From Actinomycetota bacterium (GTDB lineage Bacteria > Actinomycetota > Thermoleophilia > Gaiellales > Gaiellaceae), in assembly GCA_005884575.1 (NCBI GenBank), contig VAWW01000037.1, positions 19,575-58,042 on the forward strand: a DNA stretch of 38,468 nucleotides, read 5' to 3'. How positions within the stretch are numbered: the first letter of the stretch is position 1; every line of letters starts with the position of its first letter. Below the pieces are notes generated by a model, which did not search any database, had not been told where the DNA came from, and saw only the letters and a list, made by a program, of their open reading frames with translations. Positions 24,744-32,111 of the stretch are shown one piece after another. The position numbers were made by a program, and so were the translations under genes.

Positions 24744-25232
24744 GTGACGCTCGCCGTGACCCAGTACGGATGGCTGCTGTTCCTGCACGTCACGAGCGCA
24801 GGGCTGTTCTTCGCCGGCGCCGTCGTCGCCGGAGTCGCGCAGGTTGCCGCACTCCAGCGCGACCGGCCGAGCGAGATCGCGACCCTGTTGCGGCTCGCCC
24901 GGTACGGCGTCGTCTTCGTCGGCGTCGGCTCGCTCGGCGCCCTGGGCTTCGGGCTCTGGCTGGCCGGCTACGTGGAGGGCTACAGCTTCGGCGACACCTG
25001 GATCGCAGCGTCGATCGCGCTCTGGGTCGTGAGCCAGGCGCTCGGCGGCGCGGGCGGCCGGTCGGCGCGGCACGCGCGCGAGCGCGCCGAGCAGCTCGCC
25101 GGTGCCGGCGACGAGCCAGATGCGGAGCTCTGCGCGCTCCTTGCGCACCGCCCGTCGCTCCTGCTCAGCTGGGCCAGTACCGGCGCCGTGGTCGCGATCC
25201 TCGTTCTGATGATCTGGAAGCCCGGCGCATGA
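24744..25232 (+). CDS. DUF2269-like integral membrane protein, first of a pair
   Basis: 162 residues (158 from the alternative GTG 24756). Four hydrophobic segments: WLLFLHVTSAGLFFAGAVVAG, VVFVGVGSLGALGFGLWLAG, TWIAASIALWVVSQAL and LLLSWASTGAVVAILVLMIW. A charged loop precedes the last. A His in the first segment (WLLFLHV) is shared with the next gene. The family is of unknown function. The sequence upstream of 24744 is antisense to the kinase gene. Confidence 0.75.
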   Translation: MTLAVTQYGWLLFLHVTSAGLFFAGAVVAGVAQVAALQRDRPSEIATLLRLARYGVVFVGVGSLGALGFGLWLAGYVEGYSFGDTWIAASIALWVVSQALGGAGGRSARHARERAEQLAGAGDEPDAELCALLAHRPSLLLSWASTGAVVAILVLMIWKPGA

Positions 25233-25663
25233 CAGCCCTCTTCGTCCCCGGCCGCTCCGACTGGCTCCTGTTCGCACACGTCGCGGCTGCATTCGTCTTC
25301 TTCGGCGCGGCGTTGACGGTCATCGTCGTGACGACCGCCGCAGCACGGGCGCGAACGGAGAGTGAGGGCGCGCTCCTCGAGCGGCTGGCGTTACGCGTCG
25401 ACCTCCTGCTGCTCTGGCCGTCGCTCGTAATCCTGGTCGGCGCCGGCGCGCAGCTCGCCTCGAGCGAGGACGCCTACGGGAGCGGCTGGCTCCGCTGGGG
25501 GATGATCCTCACCGGAATCGCAGCCGTCCTCGGCGGCGGCGTGCTCGCCGCGTTGACCCGCCGCGCCGGGCGCGGCCCGGTCGTAACCTTCATTTCCACG
25601 CTGACTCTCGTGCTGATCGTCGTCATCTTCTGGCTGATGACGGCGAAGCCGTCCACTCACTAG
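25229..25663 (+). CDS. DUF2269-like integral membrane protein, second of a pair
   Basis: 144 residues with four membrane segments: WLLFAHVAAAFVFFGAALTV, LLLLWPSLVILVGAGAQL, WGMILTGIAAVLGGGVLAAL and FISTLTLVLIVVIFWLMTA. It shares the start pattern WLLFxHV with the preceding gene and overlaps it by four bases (ATGA). The two look like tandem paralogues that may form a hetero-oligomer in the membrane. No function is known. Confidence 0.75.
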   Translation: MTALFVPGRSDWLLFAHVAAAFVFFGAALTVIVVTTAAARARTESEGALLERLALRVDLLLLWPSLVILVGAGAQLASSEDAYGSGWLRWGMILTGIAAVLGGGVLAALTRRAGRGPVVTFISTLTLVLIVVIFWLMTAKPSTH

Positions 25664-25755
25664 GACCGAGCGACCGGGTTGCGTAGGACCCCTTTACAAA
25701 CTTCTTACCGATACGTCGCTAGTTTCTTAGCAGCGCGGGCATAGCGTCATCGATC

Positions 25756-26010
25756 GTGAGCGCGGCCGTCATCGATCTCCGCCGGACGACCGGCTACATC
25801 GTCGCCGACCGGCGCGGCCGGATCGTCGGGAAGGTCGAGTGCCCGATGTACGGGACCGCCCCGGACGTCCCCGACGCGCTCTCCGTCCGCTCCGGCCTCT
25901 TCTCCCGTCGCCGCCGACTCGTCCCGGCGGACACGATCGAGCAGATCGACGGCCAGAGCGGCGTGATCGGCCTCCGCGTCGAGCGCGAGTCGATCCGCAG
26001 CTTCCTCTAG
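25756..26010 (+). CDS. Small PRC-barrel-like protein
   Basis: 84 residues. TGYIVADRRGRIVGKVECPMYG, then PDALSVRSG and RRRRLVPADTIEQIDGQSGVIGLRV, is the beta-barrel pattern of PRC domains, which occur in photosystem, RimM and small stand-alone proteins. No specific role can be given. GTG start; TAGCGT lies eight bases before it. A T/A-rich segment (25693-25730) upstream may hold the rest of the promoter. Confidence 0.65.
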   Translation: MSAAVIDLRRTTGYIVADRRGRIVGKVECPMYGTAPDVPDALSVRSGLFSRRRRLVPADTIEQIDGQSGVIGLRVERESIRSFL

Positions 26011-26052
26011 GCAGTAGACCTTCGCCCGCCGCCACGACGCTCTTCGAGCACA

Positions 26053-26091
26053 CGCGGGTCGCGATGCACGCTCTTTGCACCGCGACCCGCG
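26053..26091 (+). terminator. Strong hairpin downstream of the PRC-barrel gene
   Basis: CGCGGGTCGCG (26053-26063) pairs perfectly with CGCGACCCGCG (26081-26091). An inner TGCA/TGCA pair (26065-26068 and 26076-26079) extends it to about 15 bp with a 7-base loop cgctctt. No T-run follows, so terminator function is tentative. Confidence 0.45.
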
Positions 26092-26206
26092 CAGGACGAG
26101 GCGTCGACCCGCGGCGCCGGCCATGCGCAACCAGCAGCCGGCGAAGGCGCGACCGCGCTCGCGCCGTAGCCACACTGACGCCCGCCAGCGACCGGAGGGG
26201 GTCCCA

Positions 26207-26224
26207 GGGGAACCCAGGTTCCCC
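26207..26224. other. 18-base inverted repeat
   Basis: GGGGAACC-ca-GGTTCCCC is a perfect 8-bp inverted repeat with a 2-base centre. It may be a binding site or a short hairpin. Confidence 0.4.
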
Positions 26225-26280
26225 CGGCGACTTAACGACCACGAGCCGCCTCAGTGAGCGACTCGCGGTCGGCCGTCAGA

Positions 26281-26318
26281 CCGGCTCGGCGTGGCCGCAG
26301 TGGGTTCCGCCGAGCCGG
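26281..26318 (-). terminator. Hairpin downstream of glnA
   Basis: CCGGCTCGGCG (26281-26291) and CGCCGAGCCGG (26308-26318) form an 11-bp perfect stem with a 16-base loop, 55 bases beyond the glnA stop. On the plus strand it is followed by AATTTTG; on the minus strand there is no T-run. Confidence 0.45.
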
Positions 26319-26373
26319 ACCAGAATTTTGTGCCTTCCTTCACGAAACGGCAAGGCTGGACAAACGTCCCGTT

Positions 26374-27738
26374 CTAAAGCACAGGGAGGTACCGCTTCAT
26401 CTCCCACTCCGAGAGTTGGATCCGGTACTCGTCCCACTCCTTCCGCTTCAGCTCGACGTACCGCTCGAAGATGTGATCGCCAAGCGCCTTCCGGACCAGC
26501 TCCGATTGGGCGAGTTCGTCGATCGCCTCGCCGAGCGTCTCGGGCAGGGAGATGATCCCGCGCTCGCGCCGCTGCTCGGGCGTCAGGTGGTACAGGTTCG
26601 TCTCCATCGGCTCCGGCAGCTCGTAGCCGCGCTCGATCCCCTCGAGTCCGGCGTGGAGCAGCGCCGCGAACGTCAGATACGGGTTGCAGGCCGGATCGGG
26701 ACAACGCAGCTCGGCGCGCGTCGCCTGCTCGGCACCCGGCTTGTAGAGCGGGATGCGGATGAGCGCCGAGCGGTTGCGCCGCGACCACGCCACGTAGACG
26801 GGCGCCTCGTAGCCCGGCACGAGCCGCTTGTAGGAGTTCACCCACTGGGCGAAGATCGCCGCGATCTCACGCGCGTGGCGCAGCTGGCCGGCGATGAACG
26901 CCTTCCCGTTGTGCGAGAGGTGCCACGGATCGTGCTCGTCGAAGAACGCGTTCCGGCCGTCGGTGAACAGGGACTGGTGCGTGTGCATCCCCGAGCCGTT
27001 CTCGCCGAAGATCGGCTTTGGCATGAAGGTCGCATAGACGCCGTACTTCGCCGCGACCTCCTTGACGATCAGCCGGTACGTGACAGTGTGGTCGGCCATG
27101 TTCAACGCATCGGCATACCGCATGTCGATCTCGTGCTGGGAGGGGCCGACCTCGTGATGGTGGTACTCGATCGGAATGCCGACGGACTCGAGCGCGCGGA
27201 TCGTCTCGTTGCGCAGCTCGGTCGCCGCATCGAGGGTCGTCATCGCGAAGTAGCCGCCCTCGTCGAGCGTCTCGGCGCCGGCGTTGTCCTTGAAGAGGAA
27301 GTACTCGAGCTCCGGGCCGACGTTGAACGTGTCGAAGCCCATGCTCTTCATCCGGTCGAGCGCACGCTGGAGGACGTAACGTGGGTCGCCCTCGTACGGC
27401 TGACCGTCCGGAGTGACGACGTCGCAGATCATCCGCGCGACCTTCGTCTCGCCCTCCTTCCACGGCATCAGCTGAAAGGTCTCCGGATCCGGGATCGCGA
27501 CCATGTCGGACTCCTCGATCGCGTTGAAGCCGGTGATCGACGAGCCGTCGAAGCCCATCCCGTCGTCGAGGGCGTCCTCGACCTCGTTCGGGGTGATCGC
27601 GAAGCTCTTCAGGTGCCCTTCGATGTCCGTGAACCAGAGGAGGACGAACTCGATGCCCTCCTGCTTCATCCGCTTGAGGACGTCCTTGCGCGAGTCCTCG
27701 CTCGACGTCGCCCGGTTCCTGCTCTCGACCTGCGCCAT
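26374..27738 (-). CDS. glnA: Glutamine synthetase type I (alpha-like length)
   Basis: 454 residues. It makes glutamine from glutamate, ammonia and ATP. Motifs: MGFDGSSITGFNAIEESDM near residue 60, PELEYFLF near 130, GPSQHEID near 185, NGSGMHTHQSL near 240, NSYKRLVPGYEAPVYVAWS near 300, then RCPDPACNPYLTFAALLHAG and NLYHLTPEQRRERGI. The length, about 20-25 residues shorter than adenylylated GSI-beta enzymes, suggests the alpha type, usually controlled by feedback rather than adenylylation; this is inference. The ATG has GAGGAGG five bases upstream. A structured leader of about 75 bases precedes it. Confidence 0.96.
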   Translation of the reverse strand: MAQVESRNRATSSEDSRKDVLKRMKQEGIEFVLLWFTDIEGHLKSFAITPNEVEDALDDGMGFDGSSITGFNAIEESDMVAIPDPETFQLMPWKEGETKVARMICDVVTPDGQPYEGDPRYVLQRALDRMKSMGFDTFNVGPELEYFLFKDNAGAETLDEGGYFAMTTLDAATELRNETIRALESVGIPIEYHHHEVGPSQHEIDMRYADALNMADHTVTYRLIVKEVAAKYGVYATFMPKPIFGENGSGMHTHQSLFTDGRNAFFDEHDPWHLSHNGKAFIAGQLRHAREIAAIFAQWVNSYKRLVPGYEAPVYVAWSRRNRSALIRIPLYKPGAEQATRAELRCPDPACNPYLTFAALLHAGLEGIERGYELPEPMETNLYHLTPEQRRERGIISLPETLGEAIDELAQSELVRKALGDHIFERYVELKRKEWDEYRIQLSEWEMKRYLPVL

Positions 27739-27812
27739 GAACGCCTCCTCGAAAATGCGAAAAGCCCCGGACGCGCGTTTCCGCGACCGAGGCTCCGTCG
27801 CCTCAAACGACG
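27739..27812 (-). promoter_or_regulatory. Structured glnA leader, candidate cis-regulatory RNA
   Basis: The predicted minus-strand transcript starts near 27812 and runs to the ATG at 27738. It contains GAGGC-loop-GCCTC (27789-27804) and CGCG-gaaa-CGCG (27774-27785), a stem with a GNRA-type GAAA tetraloop. It then has TTTTCGCATTTTCG before the ribosome site GAGGAGG. This could act as an attenuator or metabolite-sensing leader. It matches no named riboswitch that I recognise. Confidence 0.35.
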
Positions 27813-27818
27813 CGCGGG

Positions 27819-27828
27819 AGTCTACACT
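27819..27828. promoter_or_regulatory. Overlapping divergent -10 boxes for glnA and the small ORF/rmlB
   Basis: Plus strand TACACT (27823-27828) and minus strand TAGACT (27824-27819) overlap by two bases. The plus box is eight bases before ATG 27837. Polymerase cannot occupy both at once, so the two transcripts may compete. Confidence 0.45.
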
Positions 27829-27836
27829 GCCGCGCA

Positions 27837-27971
27837 ATGAGGGACCGCGCCGAGCGGATCGGGCTCAACGAGGCCCTCTTCCGCGAGGTCAACGAGCGGG
27901 TCAAGGGCAACAACGACGGCTTCGGAGGCACCCCGGCCGCGATCGCCGAGCAGACGGACCCGCGCAGCTAG
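27837..27971 (+). CDS. Small conserved-type ORF coupled to rmlB
   Basis: 44 residues. The first half (RDRAERIGLNEALFREVNE) matches the N-terminus of small actinobacterial proteins that normally continue with a Cys-containing ECGD-type C-terminal part. Here the sequence diverges after about residue 21 and stops, so it is shortened or a distinct variant. This family memory is from recall, not a search. ATG 27837 follows TACACT by eight bases. The stop is two bases before the rmlB start, giving likely translational coupling. Confidence 0.5.
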   Translation: MRDRAERIGLNEALFREVNERVKGNNDGFGGTPAAIAEQTDPRS

Positions 27972-27973
27972 CC

Positions 27974-28981
27974 GTGCGCGTCCTCGTCACAGGCGGTGCC
28001 GGCTTCATCGGCTCCCACTTGGTCAAGCGGCTCCTCGCGGCCGGCGACGACGTCGTCGTCCTCGACAAGCTCACCTACTCCGGCAACACCGCGAACCTCC
28101 CGCTCGACTCCGTCGAGTTCCTCGAGGGCGATATCGCGGTCGCCGCAGATGTGGAACGCGCGGCCCGCGGCTGCGACGCGATCGTCAACTTCGCCGCCGA
28201 GACGCACGTCGACCGCTCGATCCTCGGCGCCACCGACTTCGGGCGGACGGAGTTCTTCGGCACGCAGGTGCTGCTCGAGGAGGTGCGCCGGAGCGGGCAG
28301 CGATTCGTGCAGGTGTCGACCGACGAGGTGTACGGCGACCTCGAGGCGGGCGGCTTCTCGACCGAGGAGGATCCGCTGCGGCCGTCGAGCCCGTACAGCG
28401 TCGCGAAAGCCGCCGGCGACCTGCACATCCCCGCGTACGTGCGCACGTTCGGCGTCAACGCGTCGATCACGCGCGGGTCGAACACGTACGGACCGAACCA
28501 GTATCCCGAGAAGCTGATCCCGCTCTTCGTCACGAACGCGCTCGACGGCGAGCCGCTGCCGGTCTACGGCGACGGCAAGCAGATCCGCGACTGGCTCTAC
28601 GTCGAGGACCATTGCTCCGGGATCGAGCTCGTGCTGCGCGAGGGCAAGCCGGGCGAGGCGTACAACGTCGGCGGCGGCAACGAGCACGAGAACATCGAGG
28701 TGATCGAGCTGATCCTCGAGCTGACCGGCGCGGATCGGTCGTTGCTGCGCCACGTCGAGGACCGACCCGGCCACGACCGGCGCTACGCGCTCAGCACCGA
28801 GAAGCTCCAGAGGGTCGGCTGGCGACCCTCACGCGACTTTCGGGAGGGGATGCGCGAGACCGTCGAGTGGTACCGCGCCAACCGCGCCTGGTGGGAGCCG
28901 ATCAAGTCGGGCGAGTTCCGCCGCTACTACGAGCGGCAGTACGCACAGCGGCTACGGGCTAGCACTTCTTCGCCCGCTTGA
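27974..28981 (+). CDS. rmlB: dTDP-glucose 4,6-dehydratase-like NDP-sugar dehydratase
   Basis: 335 residues from GTG 27974. Extended short-chain dehydrogenase fold: VLVTGGAGFIGSHLVKRL at the N-terminus, NFAAETHVDRSI near 75, VSTDEVYGDL with the Thr-Asp-Glu catalytic set near 117, and PYSVAKAAGD with the active Tyr/Lys. RGSNTYGPNQYPEKLIPLF and YVEDHCSGIELV are the RmlB substrate-binding signatures. It forms dTDP-4-keto-6-deoxyglucose for deoxysugar synthesis. Other rml genes are not in the window. Its last 23 bases overlap the convergent kinase gene, reading through a CTAG at 28959-28962. Confidence 0.9.
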   Translation: MRVLVTGGAGFIGSHLVKRLLAAGDDVVVLDKLTYSGNTANLPLDSVEFLEGDIAVAADVERAARGCDAIVNFAAETHVDRSILGATDFGRTEFFGTQVLLEEVRRSGQRFVQVSTDEVYGDLEAGGFSTEEDPLRPSSPYSVAKAAGDLHIPAYVRTFGVNASITRGSNTYGPNQYPEKLIPLFVTNALDGEPLPVYGDGKQIRDWLYVEDHCSGIELVLREGKPGEAYNVGGGNEHENIEVIELILELTGADRSLLRHVEDRPGHDRRYALSTEKLQRVGWRPSRDFREGMRETVEWYRANRAWWEPIKSGEFRRYYERQYAQRLRASTSSPA

Positions 28982-30338
28982 GCGCCTCCTTCGGCTCGTG
29001 TCGCGGCGGCTCGAGCTCCTTCGCGCGCTCCAGGTAGGGCACCGCCTCGCTGCAGCGGCCGAGCTGGAGCAGCGAGTAGCCCAGGTTGAAGTTCGCATAT
29101 GCCTCGTACGGATCGGCCGGACCCGTGCCTCGGAGGCCCTGGACGGCCTGCTGCAGCAGCGGAATCGCGGCCGCGTAGTCTCCGCGCTGCATCGCCACGT
29201 AGCCCTGGTCGTTGAGCCTGTGCGGGTCGCCGCCGGTCGGGGCTGCGGCGGTCGTGGTCGGCGCAGCCGGGGCGGTCGTCGCCTGGACCGTCGAGCCCTG
29301 CCGCGTCACCGTCCGGACGTGCGTCTGCGTCCGCGCCTGCGGGTGGGAGCCTGAATGACCACCGAGCACGGCGCCGAGGATCCCGCCGACGATCGCGGCC
29401 AGCGCGAGCAGCGCGACCAGCGGCACGAGCCACGGGCTGCGGCCACGGCGACGCGGCGGCCGGCGGCGCGGTGGCGGCGCAGCGGGAGCGAACGCGCGGG
29501 TGCTCCCCGCCGCCTCGTCGAGCGCGGCGCGGAGAGCGGCGACGAACTCGGCGTTGCTCCCGAACCGGTCGGCCGGATCCTTCGCCAGCGCGCGCTCGAA
29601 GACGGGATCGAGCTCGCAGGGGAGGTCGGGGTTGCGGTCGCAGACCGACGGCACGGGCTGGTTGACGTGCGCTGCGGCCTCGGCCGTCAGCGTCTCGGAC
29701 TGGAACGGCCGCGAGCCCGTCAGGAGCTCCCAGCCGACGACGCCGAGCGCGTAGCGGTCGCTCGCCGCCGTCGCGCGGCCGCCCTGCGCCTGCTCCGGAG
29801 CGAGGTAGCCCGCGGTCCCCAACACGGTTCCCGTCGCGGTGAGCGAGTCCATCCCGGCCGCGCTCGCGATCCCGAAGTCGGCGACGTGCACGTTCCCGTT
29901 CCGGTCGAGCAGCAGGTTCGCCGGCTTGACGTCGCGGTGCACGACGCCCTCGGCGTGCGCCGCGTCGAGGGCCCGCGCGGTCTGGCCCAGCCAGTCCAGC
30001 GCGCGGCCGGGCGGCTGGGCGCCCTCGCGTTGCAGCCTCTCGTCGAGCGAGCCGCCGCCGAGATACTCCATGACGATGAACGGCCGGTCGTTCCACTCGC
30101 CGACGTCGAAGATCGTCACGACGTTCGGGGCGCCGCTCAGCCGCGCCGCGGAGAGCGCCTCGCGCGTGAAGCGCGCACGGATCGCGTCGTCCTCCGCGTA
30201 CCGCTGGGCGAGCAGCTTGATCGCGACGGCGCGGCCGAGCGTCGTGTCGGTCGCGCGGTAGATCTCGCCCATCGCTCCGCGCCCGATCCGCTTCGCCCCC
30301 TTGTAGCGCGGCGGCAGCAGGTCAGTCTCCACCGGCAT
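28959..30338 (-). CDS. Membrane Ser/Thr protein kinase with C-terminal TPR-like repeats
   Basis: 459 residues from ATG 30338. Kinase domain at about 12-270: IGRGAMGEIY loop, VAIK Lys41, HRDVKPANLL (134-142) and DFG at 154-156. A Pro/Arg linker and one membrane helix (WLVPLVALLALAAIVGGILGA, about residue 305-330) follow. A Thr/Ala-rich segment then leads to an extracellular tail with TPR-like helices (YVAMQRGDYAAAIPLLQQA, NFNLGYSLLQLG). There are no PASTA repeats. It likely links an outside signal to intracellular phosphorylation. The stop lies in CTAG shared with rmlB sequence. The long open frame upstream is antisense to the SpoIID gene. Confidence 0.92.
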   Translation of the reverse strand: MPVETDLLPPRYKGAKRIGRGAMGEIYRATDTTLGRAVAIKLLAQRYAEDDAIRARFTREALSAARLSGAPNVVTIFDVGEWNDRPFIVMEYLGGGSLDERLQREGAQPPGRALDWLGQTARALDAAHAEGVVHRDVKPANLLLDRNGNVHVADFGIASAAGMDSLTATGTVLGTAGYLAPEQAQGGRATAASDRYALGVVGWELLTGSRPFQSETLTAEAAAHVNQPVPSVCDRNPDLPCELDPVFERALAKDPADRFGSNAEFVAALRAALDEAAGSTRAFAPAAPPPRRRPPRRRGRSPWLVPLVALLALAAIVGGILGAVLGGHSGSHPQARTQTHVRTVTRQGSTVQATTAPAAPTTTAAAPTGGDPHRLNDQGYVAMQRGDYAAAIPLLQQAVQGLRGTGPADPYEAYANFNLGYSLLQLGRCSEAVPYLERAKELEPPRHEPKEALKRAKKC

Positions 30339-30440
30339 CCGGAACCCCGTTCCCCGGGAGGATGAATTGAAGCTTCGGTAAAGAAGTCCCCTGGGCGGAA
30401 AAAGCGCTGCTACCCTCGCAAACCTGGGGGTCTCAACCGG

Positions 30441-32111
30441 TTGATCGTGCCTCGTTCCCTCGTCCTTGCGCTCGTGTTTCTGCTCCTCGGAGCAGGGGCG
30501 GCGTCCGCACGCGGCGACGCGCCCGTCTGCGCCGCGAGCTGCAAGGCGGCGCCGGCCGGCTCCGGCGCGCTGCTCGTCCTCTCCGGCCACGGCTGGGGCC
30601 ACGGCGTCGGAATGAGCCAGTACGGCGCCTACGGCTACGCGCAGCACGGCTGGACGTACCAGCAGATCGTGACGCACTACTTCGCCGGCACGACCCTCGG
30701 GCCCGCGCCCGTGTCGCGCGTCCGCGTGCTGCTCGCCGACCGGAAGAAGTCGCTGACCGTCGCGTCTGACGCCGACTTCACCGTCAAGGACGGCGCCGGC
30801 ACCGTCCACCCGGTGAGCGCCGGCTCGTATCCGTTCGGCCCGGGCCTCAGGATCCCCACCGCCGACGCGGCGACTCCTGCGCCGTTGCCGGGGCCGCTGA
30901 CCTTCACCGCATCGCCAGCCGCGCCGCTCCAGCTCGGCGGCAAGCCCTACCGCGGGTCTTTCCAGGTCGACGTCGTCAACCGCAAGTTGCGCGCGATCGA
31001 CATCGTCGGCCTCGAGCAGTACCTCTACGGCGTCGTCCCGTCGGAGATGCCATACACGTGGGCGGCGGAGGCGCTCGAGGCGCAGGCGGTCGCCGCGCGC
31101 TCGTACGCGCTCTCGAACCGCGCGGTCGCGGCGCCGTTCGACCTCTACTCCGACACGCGCAGCCAGGTGTACCTCGGAATCGCGCACGAGCGACCGTCGA
31201 CCAACGCCGCCGTCGACGCGACGGCCGGGCAGGTGCTCCTCTACGGAGGCCAGGTCGCGCACACGTACTTCTTCTCGACGTCGGGCGGCCGGACTGCGAA
31301 CGCGGCCGACATCTGGACCAGCGGCACGTCGCTTCCATACCTCGTCGCGGTCCCCGATCCGTACGACTCGATCTCGCCGTACCACGACTGGGGCCCCGTC
31401 CCGTTCACCGGCGCCGCGCTCGCGAAGGCGTTCCGCGTTCCGGGGGGCGTCACCGATGCGCAGACGACGCTGAACGCGTCCGGCCGCGTCTCGACGCTCT
31501 CGCTGCTCGGGCCCCAGGGCCAGGTCGACGTCCCGGCGGGCACAGTGCGCACGAAGCTGAAGCTGCGCTCGACGTGGTTCGACGTCGGCGTCCTCTCGCT
31601 GAGCCGGCCGTTGCCGGCGGCGCCCGTCGAGTTCGGCGGCGCGGTCCAGCTGAGCGGCGTCGCGCGCGGGATCGCCGGCGTGGCGCTCGAGCAGCGTTCC
31701 GCGGGCTCGACGTGGCAGGCTGTCGGGCCGGTCGCGCCGGCCGCGGACGGCACGGTCGCGATCCCGGCGAAGCCAACGGTGACCACGGATTACCGGCTCG
31801 CAACGACGACGGCCGCCGCGGCGCCGGTGCGGATCGCGGTCGCGCCGCGCATCCGCTTCTACGCCGACAAGACGCCTGATCACCTGCGCGGGCTCGTGCG
31901 GCCAGTCCTCACGGGCGCGCCGGTCGCGGTGCAGAGCCAGGACGCCGCCGGCGCCTGGACGACGGTCGCGACGACGACGGTCGATGCGAACGGCGACTTC
32001 GACGCGACCCTCCAGCTCGCCACGGGCACCTACCGCGCGCGGATCGCGGCCACGAAGGGCTTCGTCGCAGGAACGACGCCGCCTCTGAGCGTCGTCACGG
32101 CCCGGAGATGA
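30441..32111 (+). CDS. SpoIID/LytB-domain secreted protein with N-terminal GHGxGxSQ motif
   Basis: 556 residues. Signal peptide 1-23, then Cys30 and Cys34. GHGWGHGVGMSQYGA is at 49-63, ahead of the SpoIID core LEQYLYGVVPSEMPYTWAAEALEAQAVAARSYA with Glu202 in the catalytic position. In SpoIID of sporulating Firmicutes this GHG motif is near the C-terminus, so the order is permuted here. The core YFFSTSGGRTANAADIW follows. C-terminal beta domains (about 380-556) are probably binding modules. It likely acts as a peptidoglycan lytic enzyme or scaffold. TTG 30441 has GGGGG 10 bases upstream; GTG 30447 is an alternative. Confidence 0.87.
   Translation: MIVPRSLVLALVFLLLGAGAASARGDAPVCAASCKAAPAGSGALLVLSGHGWGHGVGMSQYGAYGYAQHGWTYQQIVTHYFAGTTLGPAPVSRVRVLLADRKKSLTVASDADFTVKDGAGTVHPVSAGSYPFGPGLRIPTADAATPAPLPGPLTFTASPAAPLQLGGKPYRGSFQVDVVNRKLRAIDIVGLEQYLYGVVPSEMPYTWAAEALEAQAVAARSYALSNRAVAAPFDLYSDTRSQVYLGIAHERPSTNAAVDATAGQVLLYGGQVAHTYFFSTSGGRTANAADIWTSGTSLPYLVAVPDPYDSISPYHDWGPVPFTGAALAKAFRVPGGVTDAQTTLNASGRVSTLSLLGPQGQVDVPAGTVRTKLKLRSTWFDVGVLSLSRPLPAAPVEFGGAVQLSGVARGIAGVALEQRSAGSTWQAVGPVAPAADGTVAIPAKPTVTTDYRLATTTAAAAPVRIAVAPRIRFYADKTPDHLRGLVRPVLTGAPVAVQSQDAAGAWTTVATTTVDANGDFDATLQLATGTYRARIAATKGFVAGTTPPLSVVTARR

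Larger units (their letters stand above)
26011..26373. other. Non-coding stretch with three inverted repeats
   Basis: 363 bases between the PRC-barrel gene and the end of glnA, without a convincing ORF. It holds three separate inverted repeats at 26053-26091, 26207-26224 and 26281-26318, listed individually. They could end transcripts from both sides, or include an unannotated small RNA. Confidence 0.5.
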
